A stretch of 64,000 bases of DNA, taken from the NCBI GenBank assembly GCA_910589655.1, contig CAJUTJ010000146.1, positions 1 through 64,000 on the forward strand. Direction: 5' to 3'. Source of the DNA: an uncultured Acetatifactor sp. (lineage in GTDB: Bacteria > Bacillota > Clostridia > Lachnospirales > Lachnospiraceae). Shown one piece after another: positions 1 through 8,914 of the stretch (position 1 is the first letter of the stretch; each line of letters opens with the position of its first letter). The position numbers were made by a program, and so were the translations under genes. Under the pieces are notes generated by a model. That model worked only from the letters and a program-made list of their open reading frames with translations. It made no database searches and was not told the DNA's origin.

Positions 1-72
1 ATCCAGAAAATCATTTTGGACAGTTACGAGAAGGCGCTCCGGCTTTCGGATGAGGAAATAGAGCAAATTTAA
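1..72 (+). CDS. 3' end of an unidentified gene (partial)
   Basis: The first 72 bases read as an open frame of 23 codons ending in TAA, with an acidic, helix-like C-terminus (ending LSDEEIEQI). The gene begins outside the window, so its function cannot be judged. It lies upstream of, and on the same strand as, the sugar-uptake operon and could be its regulator or another enzyme of that locus, but nothing visible decides this. Confidence 0.55.
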   Translation: MQKIILDSYEKALRLSDEEIEQI

Positions 73-155
73 CAAAAACAGCTCTCGTTTTAGAGGCAAA
101 ATGCACCTTGCCTTTGTATATATTTGTAAAAATATAAAAAAAATTATAATAAATA

Positions 156-184
156 TTGCTTTTTATGTGCATATGTTATATACT
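156..184 (+). promoter_or_regulatory. Sigma-A-type promoter of the binding-protein operon
   Basis: TTGCTT (156-161) and TATACT (179-184) are separated by 17 bases, a good match to the vegetative promoter. It lies about 75 bases upstream of the solute-binding protein start, with AT-rich sequence upstream. Confidence 0.6.
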
Positions 185-185
185 A

Positions 186-199
186 TGAAAGTACTTACA
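186..199 (+). promoter_or_regulatory. Possible cre-like (CcpA) site
   Basis: TGAAAGTACTTACA matches the cre consensus TGWAANCGNTNWCA at every defined position except the central CG, which is TA here. It sits at the expected transcription start of a sugar-uptake operon, a common place for catabolite repression. The missing central CG makes this a weak call. Confidence 0.3.
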
Positions 200-260
200 T
201 TTTGATTCTGTCAAAATGTATACATAAAAAGCTATTCGAGCAAAAACAGGAGGAAAAAAA

Positions 261-2084
261 ATGAAAAAGAAGTTTTTGTCTGTTGCGACAGCTTCCGTAC
301 TGGCAGTTTCCATGCTGGCAGGCTGCGGCGGCGATAACGGCAACAACGCATCCAGCAGCGCGCCCGCTGATTCCAGCAGTGCAGCGGCTGCATCCAGCAG
401 CGCGGCAGCACCCGCTGATTCCAGCAGTGCGGCACCCGCTGACGACAACAATGGTCTGCTCCCCGCATTGAGCGAAGCTGAGCAGGGACAGCCCAGCCAT
501 TTGACAACACCCAGAAGTAACTACATCCAGTATCCTTATGCAGACGGTGCCGGTGTAAAGCTTACCTACTGGATGTCCGTACCCGGAAACGTTGCAAACA
601 ATCCTGCAACCACAGATTCCGTACAGATGACTCAGTGGGCTCAGCTGTGGCAGGAGAAGACAGGTATTGAAGTGGAGTTTATCGGACCTACTTCCGATGC
701 GGATACCGCATTTAACCTGATGACTTCCAGTACCGAGCTGCCCGACATTATTGAGTGGGAGTGGACAGGATCTTATACAGGCGGTCCTGCAGCGGCAGAG
801 TCTGACGGCGTTCTGATCTGGCTGGACGACTATATTACCCCTGACGGCCCTGCGGCTGACTTGTGGCAGTATCTTCAGGATAACCCCAGCTTGGATAAGG
901 CTGTTAAAACCGATGACGGTCACTATTACTGCTTCCCCTTCACTCGTGGTGACGCATACCTGCAGACTACATCAGGCCCTATTTTCCGTAAGGATATCAT
1001 CGAGGCAGCAGGCCACTCACTTGACGAGCTTGTGACCATTGATGACTGGACCACAGTATTGACTGATGTAAAAGAGAAGATGAATATTGCTAAGCCCATT
1101 ACCACTCAGAACTGGGGTAACTTGGAGCAGCTGTGTCTGAGCGCATACAATGTACGTCCCGGTATGTATGTTGATTATGAGACCGGCAAGGTTATGTACG
1201 GTAACATGCAGGAAGGCTACAAAGAGTGGCTGAGACAGATGAGAGCATGGGTTGATGCCGGCATTCTGGATCCCGATATTATTACCAATGACAGTAAGGT
1301 TCGTCAGGCAAACATGCTGACTTCTAAAGAAGTATCCGCAGATCCTATTTCCATTGTTACTTATGGTGCAGGCGGCGGACAGATCGGTACATGGAATACC
1401 AATGCATGGAAAGAGCCGGATGTTTACGGCGCTGACTATGAGCTGACCGGTGTACAGTTCCCTGTATTGAAGGCAGGCGATGAGATTCACTATGCAGGCG
1501 GTTCCACCGACTATGCAATTACCTCCAAGGTACATGCCGTTATTACTGCAGACTGTAAGAATCCCGAGATAGCAGCGGCATTCTTGAACTACTGCTACAG
1601 CCAGCAAGGCCATGAAGTAATTAACTTCGGTGTAGAAGGCACCGATTACACCAGAAATGCAGATGGTACGATCACTTACAGTGATTGGATTATGAATAAC
1701 CCCGATGGTCTCTCTATCGCAGTTGCAATGGCTAACAAGGGTCGTGCAAACATGAGTGGCGCTTTCGTTCAGGATCCTAACTACATTATTGCTTACTGGG
1801 CAACCGACCAGCAGCAGAGAGCTTTGCATATGTGGAACGATGAGACTGACGTTCAGATGACCATTTTGCCTCCCGTTACTTTGACTTCAGACGAGACTAC
1901 CGAGTTCAAGAAGATTATGTCCGATGTAAATACTGCTTCAAAAGAGTACTATTCCGCAGTATTTACCGGTGAAAAAGATATTGATGCTTCTTGGGATGCT
2001 TTCGTTGAGCAGCTGAAGGGCATGAATATTGAGAGAGCTATTGAGATTGAGCAGGCAGCTTTGGATCGTTTCAATGCCAGATAA
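261..2084 (+). CDS. ABC transporter extracellular sugar-binding lipoprotein (LplA-type)
   Basis: A 607-residue secreted lipoprotein. A basic N-terminus and hydrophobic stretch end in lipobox LAGC with the lipidated Cys at residue 22. A Ser/Ala-rich low-complexity linker (about residues 30-63) probably spaces the domain from the membrane. The rest reads as a long family-1 solute-binding domain, the size seen in LplA/YtcQ proteins that serve pectin or xylan oligosaccharide importers. An AGGAGG lies just before the ATG. The two permease genes follow directly, so this is the capture subunit of one importer. No ATPase gene is nearby, as is usual for this class, which borrows a shared MsmX-type ATPase. 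The exact substrate is inferred only from the neighbouring enzymes. Confidence 0.9.
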   Translation: MKKKFLSVATASVLAVSMLAGCGGDNGNNASSSAPADSSSAAAASSSAAAPADSSSAAPADDNNGLLPALSEAEQGQPSHLTTPRSNYIQYPYADGAGVKLTYWMSVPGNVANNPATTDSVQMTQWAQLWQEKTGIEVEFIGPTSDADTAFNLMTSSTELPDIIEWEWTGSYTGGPAAAESDGVLIWLDDYITPDGPAADLWQYLQDNPSLDKAVKTDDGHYYCFPFTRGDAYLQTTSGPIFRKDIIEAAGHSLDELVTIDDWTTVLTDVKEKMNIAKPITTQNWGNLEQLCLSAYNVRPGMYVDYETGKVMYGNMQEGYKEWLRQMRAWVDAGILDPDIITNDSKVRQANMLTSKEVSADPISIVTYGAGGGQIGTWNTNAWKEPDVYGADYELTGVQFPVLKAGDEIHYAGGSTDYAITSKVHAVITADCKNPEIAAAFLNYCYSQQGHEVINFGVEGTDYTRNADGTITYSDWIMNNPDGLSIAVAMANKGRANMSGAFVQDPNYIIAYWATDQQQRALHMWNDETDVQMTILPPVTLTSDETTEFKKIMSDVNTASKEYYSAVFTGEKDIDASWDAFVEQLKGMNIERAIEIEQAALDRFNAR

Positions 2085-2126
2085 TCTTTGCTGATATAGC
2101 CAGCTTAGATAGAATAAGAGTCAATG

Positions 2127-2162
2127 GAGTCTGCTGCTGTACAGACAGCGGCAGGCTCTTTT
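2127..2162 (+). terminator. Intra-operon terminator/attenuator hairpin
   Basis: A 14-bp stem (2127-2140 with 2145-2158, two G-U pairs, 4-base loop) is followed by TTTT. It lies between the binding-protein gene and the first permease gene, where a leaky terminator would give more binding protein than permease. Confidence 0.75.
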
Positions 2163-2191
2163 ACTCCCAATATCAATAGGAGGAATGTGGA

Positions 2192-3148
2192 ATGAAGAAA
2201 GACAACGCTTCGGCGCCGGCAGTAAAAATTGATAAACAAGCCCTCAGATCGCGCACATGGAAGCAGATCAAGAAAAACAAAATGGTCTACTTGATGGTTC
2301 TTCCGGTTATACTTTATTATATACTGTTCCATTATAAACCGATGTACGGTATTATCATCGCGTTCCAAAACTATAGTCCCAGAAAAGGTGTGTTCGGGAG
2401 TGAATGGGTAGGGCTGCAGCATTTTAAGGACTTTTTTGGCGGATATTATTTTCTGAGATTGCTGAAAAATACTTTAAAATTGAGTTTTGCTACTTTGCTG
2501 ATTGGTTTCCCAATACCTATTATTTTGGCATTGTTGATCAATGAGCTGCGCAGCAAGAAATTTTCAAAAGCAGTTCAGACCATTACATACATGCCCCACT
2601 TTGTTTCAATGGTCGTATTGTGTTCCATGGTTCGTCAGTTTGTGGGTACTAATGGTTTTATCACTCATTTCTTTACGCTGTTTGGCTATGACGGAGCAAA
2701 CATGCTGTCAAAGGGAGAGCTTTGGATACCGTTGTATGTTATCTCTAATATATGGCAGGGAGCAGGCTGGGGATCGATTGTATATCTGGCGGCCTTAACC
2801 GGCATTGATTCCGAGCTTTATGACGCGGCGAGAGTGGATGGCGCAAATCGTTGGAAGCAGACCGTCCATGTAACATTCCCCTCTATTCTGCCTACCATTA
2901 TTATCATGCTGATTATGCGTGTGGGCCAGATCATGGGTGTAGGATATGAGAAGACAATTCTGTTGTACAATGAAGGTATTTATGAGGTGGCTGATATCAT
3001 CTCTACATACGTTTATCGAATGGGTCTGATCAGCCGTGAGTTCTCTTTCTCCACGGCAGTAGGTCTGTTTAACTCCGTTGTTAACTTTATCTTGGTTATT
3101 CTTGCAAATCAGATTAGTAAGAAGACCACAGAGACCAGCTTGTGGTAA
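2192..3148 (+). CDS. ABC sugar transporter permease (LplB/YteP-type)
   Basis: A 318-residue integral membrane protein with about six hydrophobic helices after a basic cytoplasmic N-terminus. The ATPase-docking EAA loop is clear near residue 210 (DAARVDGANRWKQT), followed by VTFPSI as usual in this family. AGGAGG precedes the ATG. It pairs with the next gene as the two membrane subunits of a polysaccharide-type (LplB family) importer. The next gene's ribosome-binding site overlaps this gene's stop codon, suggesting translational coupling. Confidence 0.92.
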   Translation: MKKDNASAPAVKIDKQALRSRTWKQIKKNKMVYLMVLPVILYYILFHYKPMYGIIIAFQNYSPRKGVFGSEWVGLQHFKDFFGGYYFLRLLKNTLKLSFATLLIGFPIPIILALLINELRSKKFSKAVQTITYMPHFVSMVVLCSMVRQFVGTNGFITHFFTLFGYDGANMLSKGELWIPLYVISNIWQGAGWGSIVYLAALTGIDSELYDAARVDGANRWKQTVHVTFPSILPTIIIMLIMRVGQIMGVGYEKTILLYNEGIYEVADIISTYVYRMGLISREFSFSTAVGLFNSVVNFILVILANQISKKTTETSLW

Positions 3149-3162
3149 GGAGGCAAATGAAT

Positions 3163-4074
3163 ATGGCTAAGAAAAATTTAGATTTAATGGACTCCAGCCC
3201 CAAGGTAAAACACAGCCGTGGTGAAAATATTTTTAATGTGTGCAATATTATCATAATGGTATTGTTTATGATCGCCTGTATTTATCCTTTCTGGTATGTA
3301 GTCTGCGCATCCTTCAGTAAGTCTGCTCTCTTGATGGGTAATCAGAGCGCATTGCTTATGCCGTTGGGATGGAGTTTGTCGGCTTATGAGCGTGTGTTTA
3401 ATACGGCGTCAATCTGGCGTGGATATGGAAACACAATTATTTATGTGGGACTGGGTACTTTTATCAATATCATTATGACGCTGCTTGCGGCATATTTCCT
3501 TTCCAGAAAGGATCTTCCCGGCAAGACAGTGCTGACGATATTTATTATGTTTACCATGTATTTCTCCGGCGGTATGATTCCCGGATACTTAAATATTCAG
3601 CAGCTGGGCTTGTATGATACCAGATGGGCACTGCTCCTCGGCGGCGCGGTAAGCACCTATAACTTGATTATTATGAGAACGGCCATGTCCGGTATTGACG
3701 GTGCATTGACGGAATCGGCGATGTTGGACGGCGCAGGGCATATTACTATACTATTCAAGATTCTGGTTCCTCTGTGTAAAGCAACTATTGCAGTATTGGT
3801 TCTGTATTATGGTGTAGGACACTGGAATTCATGGTTTAATGCCATGATTTATCTGGAAGATAAGTCTAAACAGCCTTTGCAGCTTGTATTGAGGCAGATA
3901 TTGATTTTGGCGGACTTATCGGATGCGGGTATCGGAGCCGATGATGTGGAGCAGCTTTCCGAGACCATCAAGTATGCAACCATTATCGTTTCCACGTTAC
4001 CTATCCTTGCATTGTATCCTTTCTTGCAGAAGTACTTTACAAAGGGTGTTATGGTCGGTGCGGTAAAAGGTTAA
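3163..4074 (+). CDS. ABC sugar transporter permease (LplC/YtcP-type)
   Basis: About 303 residues, second membrane subunit of the importer. Helices are spread along the chain, with an EAA loop near residue 183 (ESAMLDGAGHITILF). The ATG at 3163 was chosen because AAGGAGG (3147-3153) lies 9 bases upstream; the in-frame GTG at 3142 and ATG at 3157 are badly placed for it. The long periplasmic-side loop and the LplC-like pattern match carbohydrate importers of the CUT1 class. A strong terminator follows. Confidence 0.92.
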   Translation: MAKKNLDLMDSSPKVKHSRGENIFNVCNIIIMVLFMIACIYPFWYVVCASFSKSALLMGNQSALLMPLGWSLSAYERVFNTASIWRGYGNTIIYVGLGTFINIIMTLLAAYFLSRKDLPGKTVLTIFIMFTMYFSGGMIPGYLNIQQLGLYDTRWALLLGGAVSTYNLIIMRTAMSGIDGALTESAMLDGAGHITILFKILVPLCKATIAVLVLYYGVGHWNSWFNAMIYLEDKSKQPLQLVLRQILILADLSDAGIGADDVEQLSETIKYATIIVSTLPILALYPFLQKYFTKGVMVGAVKG

Positions 4075-4110
4075 GGAAATTAAATTAAAGAAATTAAAAT
4101 TGAAAATAAG

Positions 4111-4139
4111 GGGGTGCCTGAAATCTCAGGTGCCCTTTT
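4111..4139 (+). terminator. Rho-independent terminator after the permease genes
   Basis: A 10-bp stem (4112-4121 with 4126-4135, two G-U pairs, 4-base loop AATC) is followed by TTTT. It closes the three-gene importer operon. Confidence 0.85.
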
Positions 4140-4270
4140 CCTATGTACAAGGGCATCCAAAAGAAGTCTGATGCCCTACTGCTTGCAGTGGGGTATTGAC
4201 TTGTGCCAATGCTTTTGGAAAAAGTAAAGCGAAAATAACTTGTGAAAAAAATTGGTTAGAGGAAACGATT

Positions 4271-6295
4271 ATGATGAAGACTCAAATATTATGCAGAGAA
4301 GATTTTCAGGATTTTCCAATAGGTGAATTTCCTTTTGATTTGGAGCACACGGCTGCCGGTGAATATCACTATATCGTTGAGGAGGGATATGCCGGTAATT
4401 GGGTGGATCAAGTCTGCAATTATACATATAACGGGACAGGTCCCAGCTGGATTATTACGGAGCTGGACGGTATTCATTTTATGGAATCCATGAGGATTGA
4501 GAAAAACCGTCCCCACCGGATATTTCCTACCTTAGAGACGGGGGACAGGCTCTGGAAAAATTATGAGGCATCCGTGAAGGTGCAGAGACTGTCACAAAAG
4601 GGTATGGCAGGTCTTGCAGTCTGCATGAACAACAGCATAGACACTTTGGTATTTTCGTTGTCCGGTAAGAATAGAGCGGAACTTTCTTACCGTCATAAGG
4701 AGGAAGTCATCGCTCTTGGGGAGTGTGAATTTGAGCATGACTGTGATACTTTATACGGTTTGCGGGTAGACTGTAATGGGAATCGGATTGACTGCTATGT
4801 GGATGACAGATTACTGCTTCAGGCGGAGAGCGGGCTGGCGGAGCGCGGGGGCAAGATCGGCATTACCGCGGACTGCCCCACTCGCTTTACGGATGTGACG
4901 GTGAGCATATCCAAGGAAGAAGCCGTCTTGCTCCGGAAGAGACAGGAGGAGAAACACAGACAGGAAATTGCTGAAATGTCCTGCCACCCCCGGATGAAGC
5001 TGTGGAAAAAAATTGACTTACGTGATTTCGGCACTTCAAGGCAGATCCGCTTCGGACATTTGACGGGAACGGAGCAATGGCATGTGGTTTTGGCACAGAT
5101 GCAGAAGCGCGTCAGCAGAGACGCCTATGGGTTTATCAGCTGCCTTACGGCAATTGATTTGGACGGAACTATTCTGTGGCAGCTGGGAGAGCCTTCCGGA
5201 AACAGCCGCAGGCTGGGAAAGGTATCTGCCGATATGCCGTTTCAAGTGTATGATATTGACGGGGACGGGGCGGACGAGGTTATCGTTGGGAGAAATTTTG
5301 AGATCCAGATTTTGGAGGGCGCCACGGGAAAGGTAAAAAAATCGGTAAAAACACCCTATTCCGATGAGGACGACAACACTTTGATCGGGGTTCCTTTTAA
5401 CACATATGCTTTCGAAAGGATTAATCCCGACGGTATAAGAATCTGTAACTTCAGAGGGAAGGATCGGCCGTCCGATATTTTGATCAAGGATCGCTATTGC
5501 AGAGTCTATGCGCTGGATGAGAATTTGAATCTGCTGTGGAAGTATCAAAGTGACAAGAATACGGGGCATTGTCCTCTGCCGGCAGACATCAACGGAGACG
5601 GAAAGGATGAAGTGCTTGTGGGCTATAATATGCTCAGCGCGGAGGGAGAGAAATTATGGAGTTATCCCATCACAAGCGACCACACGGATGAGATCGTGGC
5701 AGGAAAGTTCAGAGGGGACGGGAAAGGATATTTTGCCTGTGTGTCGGGCACACAAGGCTTCTTCATCGGCGATTTTGAGGGAAATATTGTGGCCGGAGAT
5801 CTGATCGGTCATGCCCAGAGAGTCAGTGTGGCGCGTTATTGTGAGGATCGGGAAGGCTTTCAGATTGCGGTGACTAACTTTTGGGGACATCAGGGCGTCA
5901 TTTATCTCTATGACTCGGACGGCAATCAGCTGTGGGAGACGGAAAACGAAATGAACGGCAATCTGGTGACGCCGGTAAACTGGGACGGCAGCGGAATCGA
6001 ATTGATTTTAACCAATGCCGATCCCCATAAGGGCGGGCTGTTAAACGGCAGCGGCATCAGGGCAGTGGCATTTCCGGATGACGGGCATCCCACGTTGTGC
6101 TGTGAGGCAATCCGTTTATACGGAGACGAGAGGGAGGAACTGGTCTGCTGGGATTATGACAGGATGTATATTTATACACAGGAAGACAATCCCAAACCTC
6201 AGAACTATCATCCCGTTACCTTTCCCCGCTATAACGCTTCCAATTACAGGGGAGAGTACGCTTATCCCGATGAAAGCTTTCTGGATTTTTCATAA
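4271..6295 (+). CDS. Cytoplasmic beta-propeller protein, rhamnogalacturonan-lyase-like (PL11-type fold)
   Basis: About 674 residues without signal peptide. The first ~215 residues look like a LamG/concanavalin-like beta-sandwich. A short charged helix (about 215-240) leads to a propeller with FG-GAP/calcium-loop motifs DIDGDGADEVIV (near 327) and DINGDGKDEVLV (near 438). This propeller pattern is what PL11 rhamnogalacturonan lyases show, and the gene sits between a sugar importer and a GH28 gene, so a role on imported pectin-derived oligosaccharides is likely. I cannot point to the PL11 active site, so it could be a non-catalytic or different glycan-active protein. Start ATG 4271 follows GAGGAAACG; an upstream in-frame extension from 4196 has no ribosome-binding site. 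Confidence 0.6.
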   Translation: MMKTQILCREDFQDFPIGEFPFDLEHTAAGEYHYIVEEGYAGNWVDQVCNYTYNGTGPSWIITELDGIHFMESMRIEKNRPHRIFPTLETGDRLWKNYEASVKVQRLSQKGMAGLAVCMNNSIDTLVFSLSGKNRAELSYRHKEEVIALGECEFEHDCDTLYGLRVDCNGNRIDCYVDDRLLLQAESGLAERGGKIGITADCPTRFTDVTVSISKEEAVLLRKRQEEKHRQEIAEMSCHPRMKLWKKIDLRDFGTSRQIRFGHLTGTEQWHVVLAQMQKRVSRDAYGFISCLTAIDLDGTILWQLGEPSGNSRRLGKVSADMPFQVYDIDGDGADEVIVGRNFEIQILEGATGKVKKSVKTPYSDEDDNTLIGVPFNTYAFERINPDGIRICNFRGKDRPSDILIKDRYCRVYALDENLNLLWKYQSDKNTGHCPLPADINGDGKDEVLVGYNMLSAEGEKLWSYPITSDHTDEIVAGKFRGDGKGYFACVSGTQGFFIGDFEGNIVAGDLIGHAQRVSVARYCEDREGFQIAVTNFWGHQGVIYLYDSDGNQLWETENEMNGNLVTPVNWDGSGIELILTNADPHKGGLLNGSGIRAVAFPDDGHPTLCCEAIRLYGDEREELVCWDYDRMYIYTQEDNPKPQNYHPVTFPRYNASNYRGEYAYPDESFLDFS

Positions 6296-6316
6296 GGCAG
6301 TATCCTCCGGACTGCC
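6296..6316 (+). terminator. Weak hairpin after the propeller gene
   Basis: GGCAGT pairs with ACTGCC around a 9-base loop immediately after the stop codon, followed only by CTTT. It may be a weak terminator. Confidence 0.35.
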
Positions 6317-6395
6317 CTTTGCATCACTTTTGGCAGATAGCAACAAACAATTAATTTGCAGGCAAAAAAGCTGTAAAAGCAGTGGAAATCCTATA

Positions 6396-6425
6396 TTGAA
6401 AATGGTATGATAGACAAAATATTTT
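6396..6425 (+). promoter_or_regulatory. Candidate sigma-A promoter of the glycosidase genes
   Basis: TTGAAA (6396-6401), an 18-base spacer and TATTTT (6420-6425) lie 29 bases upstream of the ATG at 6454. This would start a transcript covering the six-hairpin protein and GH28 genes. Confidence 0.45.
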
Positions 6426-6453
6426 AAAAAAAGCTTTTTCGAAGGAGATAGCC

Positions 6454-8562
6454 ATGATTGATAGGGAAGAACTGGTAAGCGGACATAATCCGGTGCTTTT
6501 AGAGGTAGACAAGGAATCCGTTCTGACCGTCGGAAACGGTGAGTTTGCTTATTCGGCAGATATTACAGGTATGCAGACGCTTTATGAAGAATATGATGTA
6601 CTGCCCCTGTGCACTTTGTCTCAGTGGGGATGGCATACCAAACCCGTCAGTGACGAGAGATATGAATATACGCTGAGGGATTTGGTGATGACGGAGTACG
6701 ATGTCTGTGACGGAAGACATGTGGGATATCCGAAGAAAGAATTTCAGGGAAACGAGGAGGTCTATCAGTGGCTCAGGAAAAATCCCCACAGGCTGAATCT
6801 GGCCCGAATCGGGTTCCTGTATAAAGGAAAGAGAATAGTATCGGAGCAGCTGACAAATATCCGTCAGGAATTAAAGCTGTATGAAGGTATTTTGGAAAGC
6901 GCATTTTGCGTTGACGGCATTCCCTGTAAGGTGCGGACGGTCTGTCACAATCAGGGAAAGGATCAGCTCGGGTTTCTTGTGGAAAGTCCTGCGCTGGCGG
7001 ACGGGAGCCTCACTGTGGAGATCCGGTTCCCCTATGGCTCGCCGGATATTACCGCATCCGATTGGAAGGCGGACAGTCTGCATACCACGGAGGTTACGGA
7101 GAGACGGGAACAAGGGATTTTGTTGAAAAGGCAGCTGGACAAGGACTGCTATTTTGTAAGTCTGTCTTCCAACGGTAAGCCGGAGGAACGGCTTGCGGAG
7201 CATTGCATATACGTGAAAGCACAGGGCAGTGTTTTGGAACTTACGGCAGCGTTTTTTTCGTCAACGGAGTGTGGCGGCAGTGCCGGTACGCATGGAGAGG
7301 TGAAAGCGCCGGCGAATGAGGGACGGTTGTCTGCCGATGTTGTTTTTTCCCGGATTATGGAAGCCAGCCGTCAGGGATGGAAGGACTTTTGGGAGAAAGG
7401 CGGCGCAATCCGCCTCAACCGCAGCAAAGATAAGAGGGCATGGGAGCTGGAGCGGAGGATTGTCCTGTCCCAGTATCTGCTGGCCGTCAATTCCAGCGGC
7501 TCCACACCGCCTCAGGAGACGGGGTTAACCTGCAACAGCTGGTACGGTAAAATGCACCTTGAAATGTACCTTTGGCACTGTGCATGGCTGCCCCTGTGGA
7601 ATCATTGCGATCTGCTGGAGCGCAGTTTGAAATGGTATAAGGAGCATCTGCCGGAGGCCCGGGAAAATGCCCGAAGGAACGGATATGACGGAGCGCGATG
7701 GCCCAAGATGGTGGCTTCCGAGGGCATAGACGCCCCTTCTTCCATTGCCCCTCTTTTGGTCTGGCAGCAGCCCCATATTATCTATATGATGGAAATGCAG
7801 TACAGGAATGAAAAGAGCCAAAGCTTTTTAGAGGAATACTGGCCGGTGGTGGAGGAGACGGCCCGGTTTATGGCGGATTTCGTAGTGTGGAACAAGGAGC
7901 ACGGCTGCTATGATATTCCTGCTCCCGTGATTCCCGTTCAGGAGTGCCATAAAGAGACCGATACCGTGAATCCGGCCTTTGAGATAGAGTATTGGAGGGT
8001 GACGCTGCGCATTGCGGCTCAATGGGCGGAACGTCTGAATAGAACTCCGGATCGGAAATGGATGGAAGTGGCCGGACATATGGCCATGCTTACGGCAGAG
8101 GATGGCGTGTATCTGGCACATGAAAAGTGTCCGGAAACCTTTACGGAATTTAACAAGGATCACCCTTCCATGCTGGGCGCCTACGGACTGATAGACAGCG
8201 ACCGCATTGACAGGGAGATCATGCGCAATACATTGCATCTGGTAGAAAAGTGCTGGCAGTATCCCACTCTTTGGGGCTGGGATTTCGCCTTGATGGCTAT
8301 GACGGCAGTGCGTTTGGGCGAGCCGGAGCTGGCAATCGAGCTTTTGCTGAAGGATACGCTGAAAAACTGTTATCTGGCAAGCGGTAATAACATGCAGATC
8401 AGCAGGCCGGATCTGCCCCTGTATCTGCCCGGAAACGGCTCCCTGCTTTTGGCGGTGGCGGCCATGGCGGCAGGTTATGAAGGATGTATGGAGAAATTTC
8501 CCGGCTTCCCCAAGGACGGACAATGGACGGTGGAGTATGAAAATATTCAGAAGCTCCCTTAA
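6454..8562 (+). CDS. Six-hairpin (alpha/alpha)6-barrel glycosidase-like protein
   Basis: A 702-residue cytoplasmic protein with no signal peptide; AAGGAGATAG precedes the ATG. The N-terminal third (GNGEFAYSADITGMQTLYE near residue 25 onward) resembles the beta-sandwich domain that precedes the catalytic barrel in GH65/GH95/GH78-type enzymes. The helical C-terminal half carries ETGLTCNSWYGKMHLEMY (about 355-372), placed like the acidic motif of six-hairpin glycosidases. The exact CAZy family and substrate are not recognised. Its position between the propeller protein and a GH28 enzyme suggests trimming of imported pectin or rhamnogalacturonan fragments. Confidence 0.65.
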   Translation: MIDREELVSGHNPVLLEVDKESVLTVGNGEFAYSADITGMQTLYEEYDVLPLCTLSQWGWHTKPVSDERYEYTLRDLVMTEYDVCDGRHVGYPKKEFQGNEEVYQWLRKNPHRLNLARIGFLYKGKRIVSEQLTNIRQELKLYEGILESAFCVDGIPCKVRTVCHNQGKDQLGFLVESPALADGSLTVEIRFPYGSPDITASDWKADSLHTTEVTERREQGILLKRQLDKDCYFVSLSSNGKPEERLAEHCIYVKAQGSVLELTAAFFSSTECGGSAGTHGEVKAPANEGRLSADVVFSRIMEASRQGWKDFWEKGGAIRLNRSKDKRAWELERRIVLSQYLLAVNSSGSTPPQETGLTCNSWYGKMHLEMYLWHCAWLPLWNHCDLLERSLKWYKEHLPEARENARRNGYDGARWPKMVASEGIDAPSSIAPLLVWQQPHIIYMMEMQYRNEKSQSFLEEYWPVVEETARFMADFVVWNKEHGCYDIPAPVIPVQECHKETDTVNPAFEIEYWRVTLRIAAQWAERLNRTPDRKWMEVAGHMAMLTAEDGVYLAHEKCPETFTEFNKDHPSMLGAYGLIDSDRIDREIMRNTLHLVEKCWQYPTLWGWDFALMAMTAVRLGEPELAIELLLKDTLKNCYLASGNNMQISRPDLPLYLPGNGSLLLAVAAMAAGYEGCMEKFPGFPKDGQWTVEYENIQKLP

Positions 8563-8601
8563 ACGGGCTGCGAAATTTAAGCCGGTGGAGGACAGTATTT
8601 G

Positions 8602-8808
8602 GCGGAGGCTTGTCGGCGCCGTCCGGAAATTTTGCTGCGGAGGTGTGTCGGCACCGTCCGGAAATTTTGCTGCGGAGGCTTGTCGGCGCCGCCCGGAAAT
8701 TTTGCTGCGGAGGTGTGTCGGCGCCGTCCGGAAATTTTGCTGCGGAGGCTTGTCGGCGCTGTCCGGAAATTTTGCTGCGGAGGCTTGTCGGTGCCGTCCG
8801 GAAATTTT
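8602..8808. repeat. 35-bp minisatellite, about 6 copies
   Basis: The word CCGGAAATTTT recurs with its GAAAT at 8626, 8661, 8696, 8731, 8766 and 8801, an exact 35-base period over 207 bases. Each unit contains GCGGAGG, a TGTCGGCGCCG segment and the AAATTTT run; copies differ by single bases (CTTGTC/GTGTGTC, GCGCC/GCACC). Because 35 is not a multiple of 3 and the units lack stop codons, both strands show spurious open frames. It occupies most of the 352-base gap between the glycosidase and GH28 genes; there are no spacers, so it is not a CRISPR. Confidence 0.95.
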
Positions 8809-8914
8809 AACGGCGCAGGGCAAGGGGCAGCTCGAAGGACGTGGTTTTGGCCGTGGAGCCGCCAAAGCATTGTTGGTATGTATAAGTGCCCGATAAAGAG
8901 GGCAGGAGGTATTT

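Noticed and set aside
8602..8808. Possible CRISPR array
   Set aside because: The units are directly adjacent without variable spacers and there are no cas genes.
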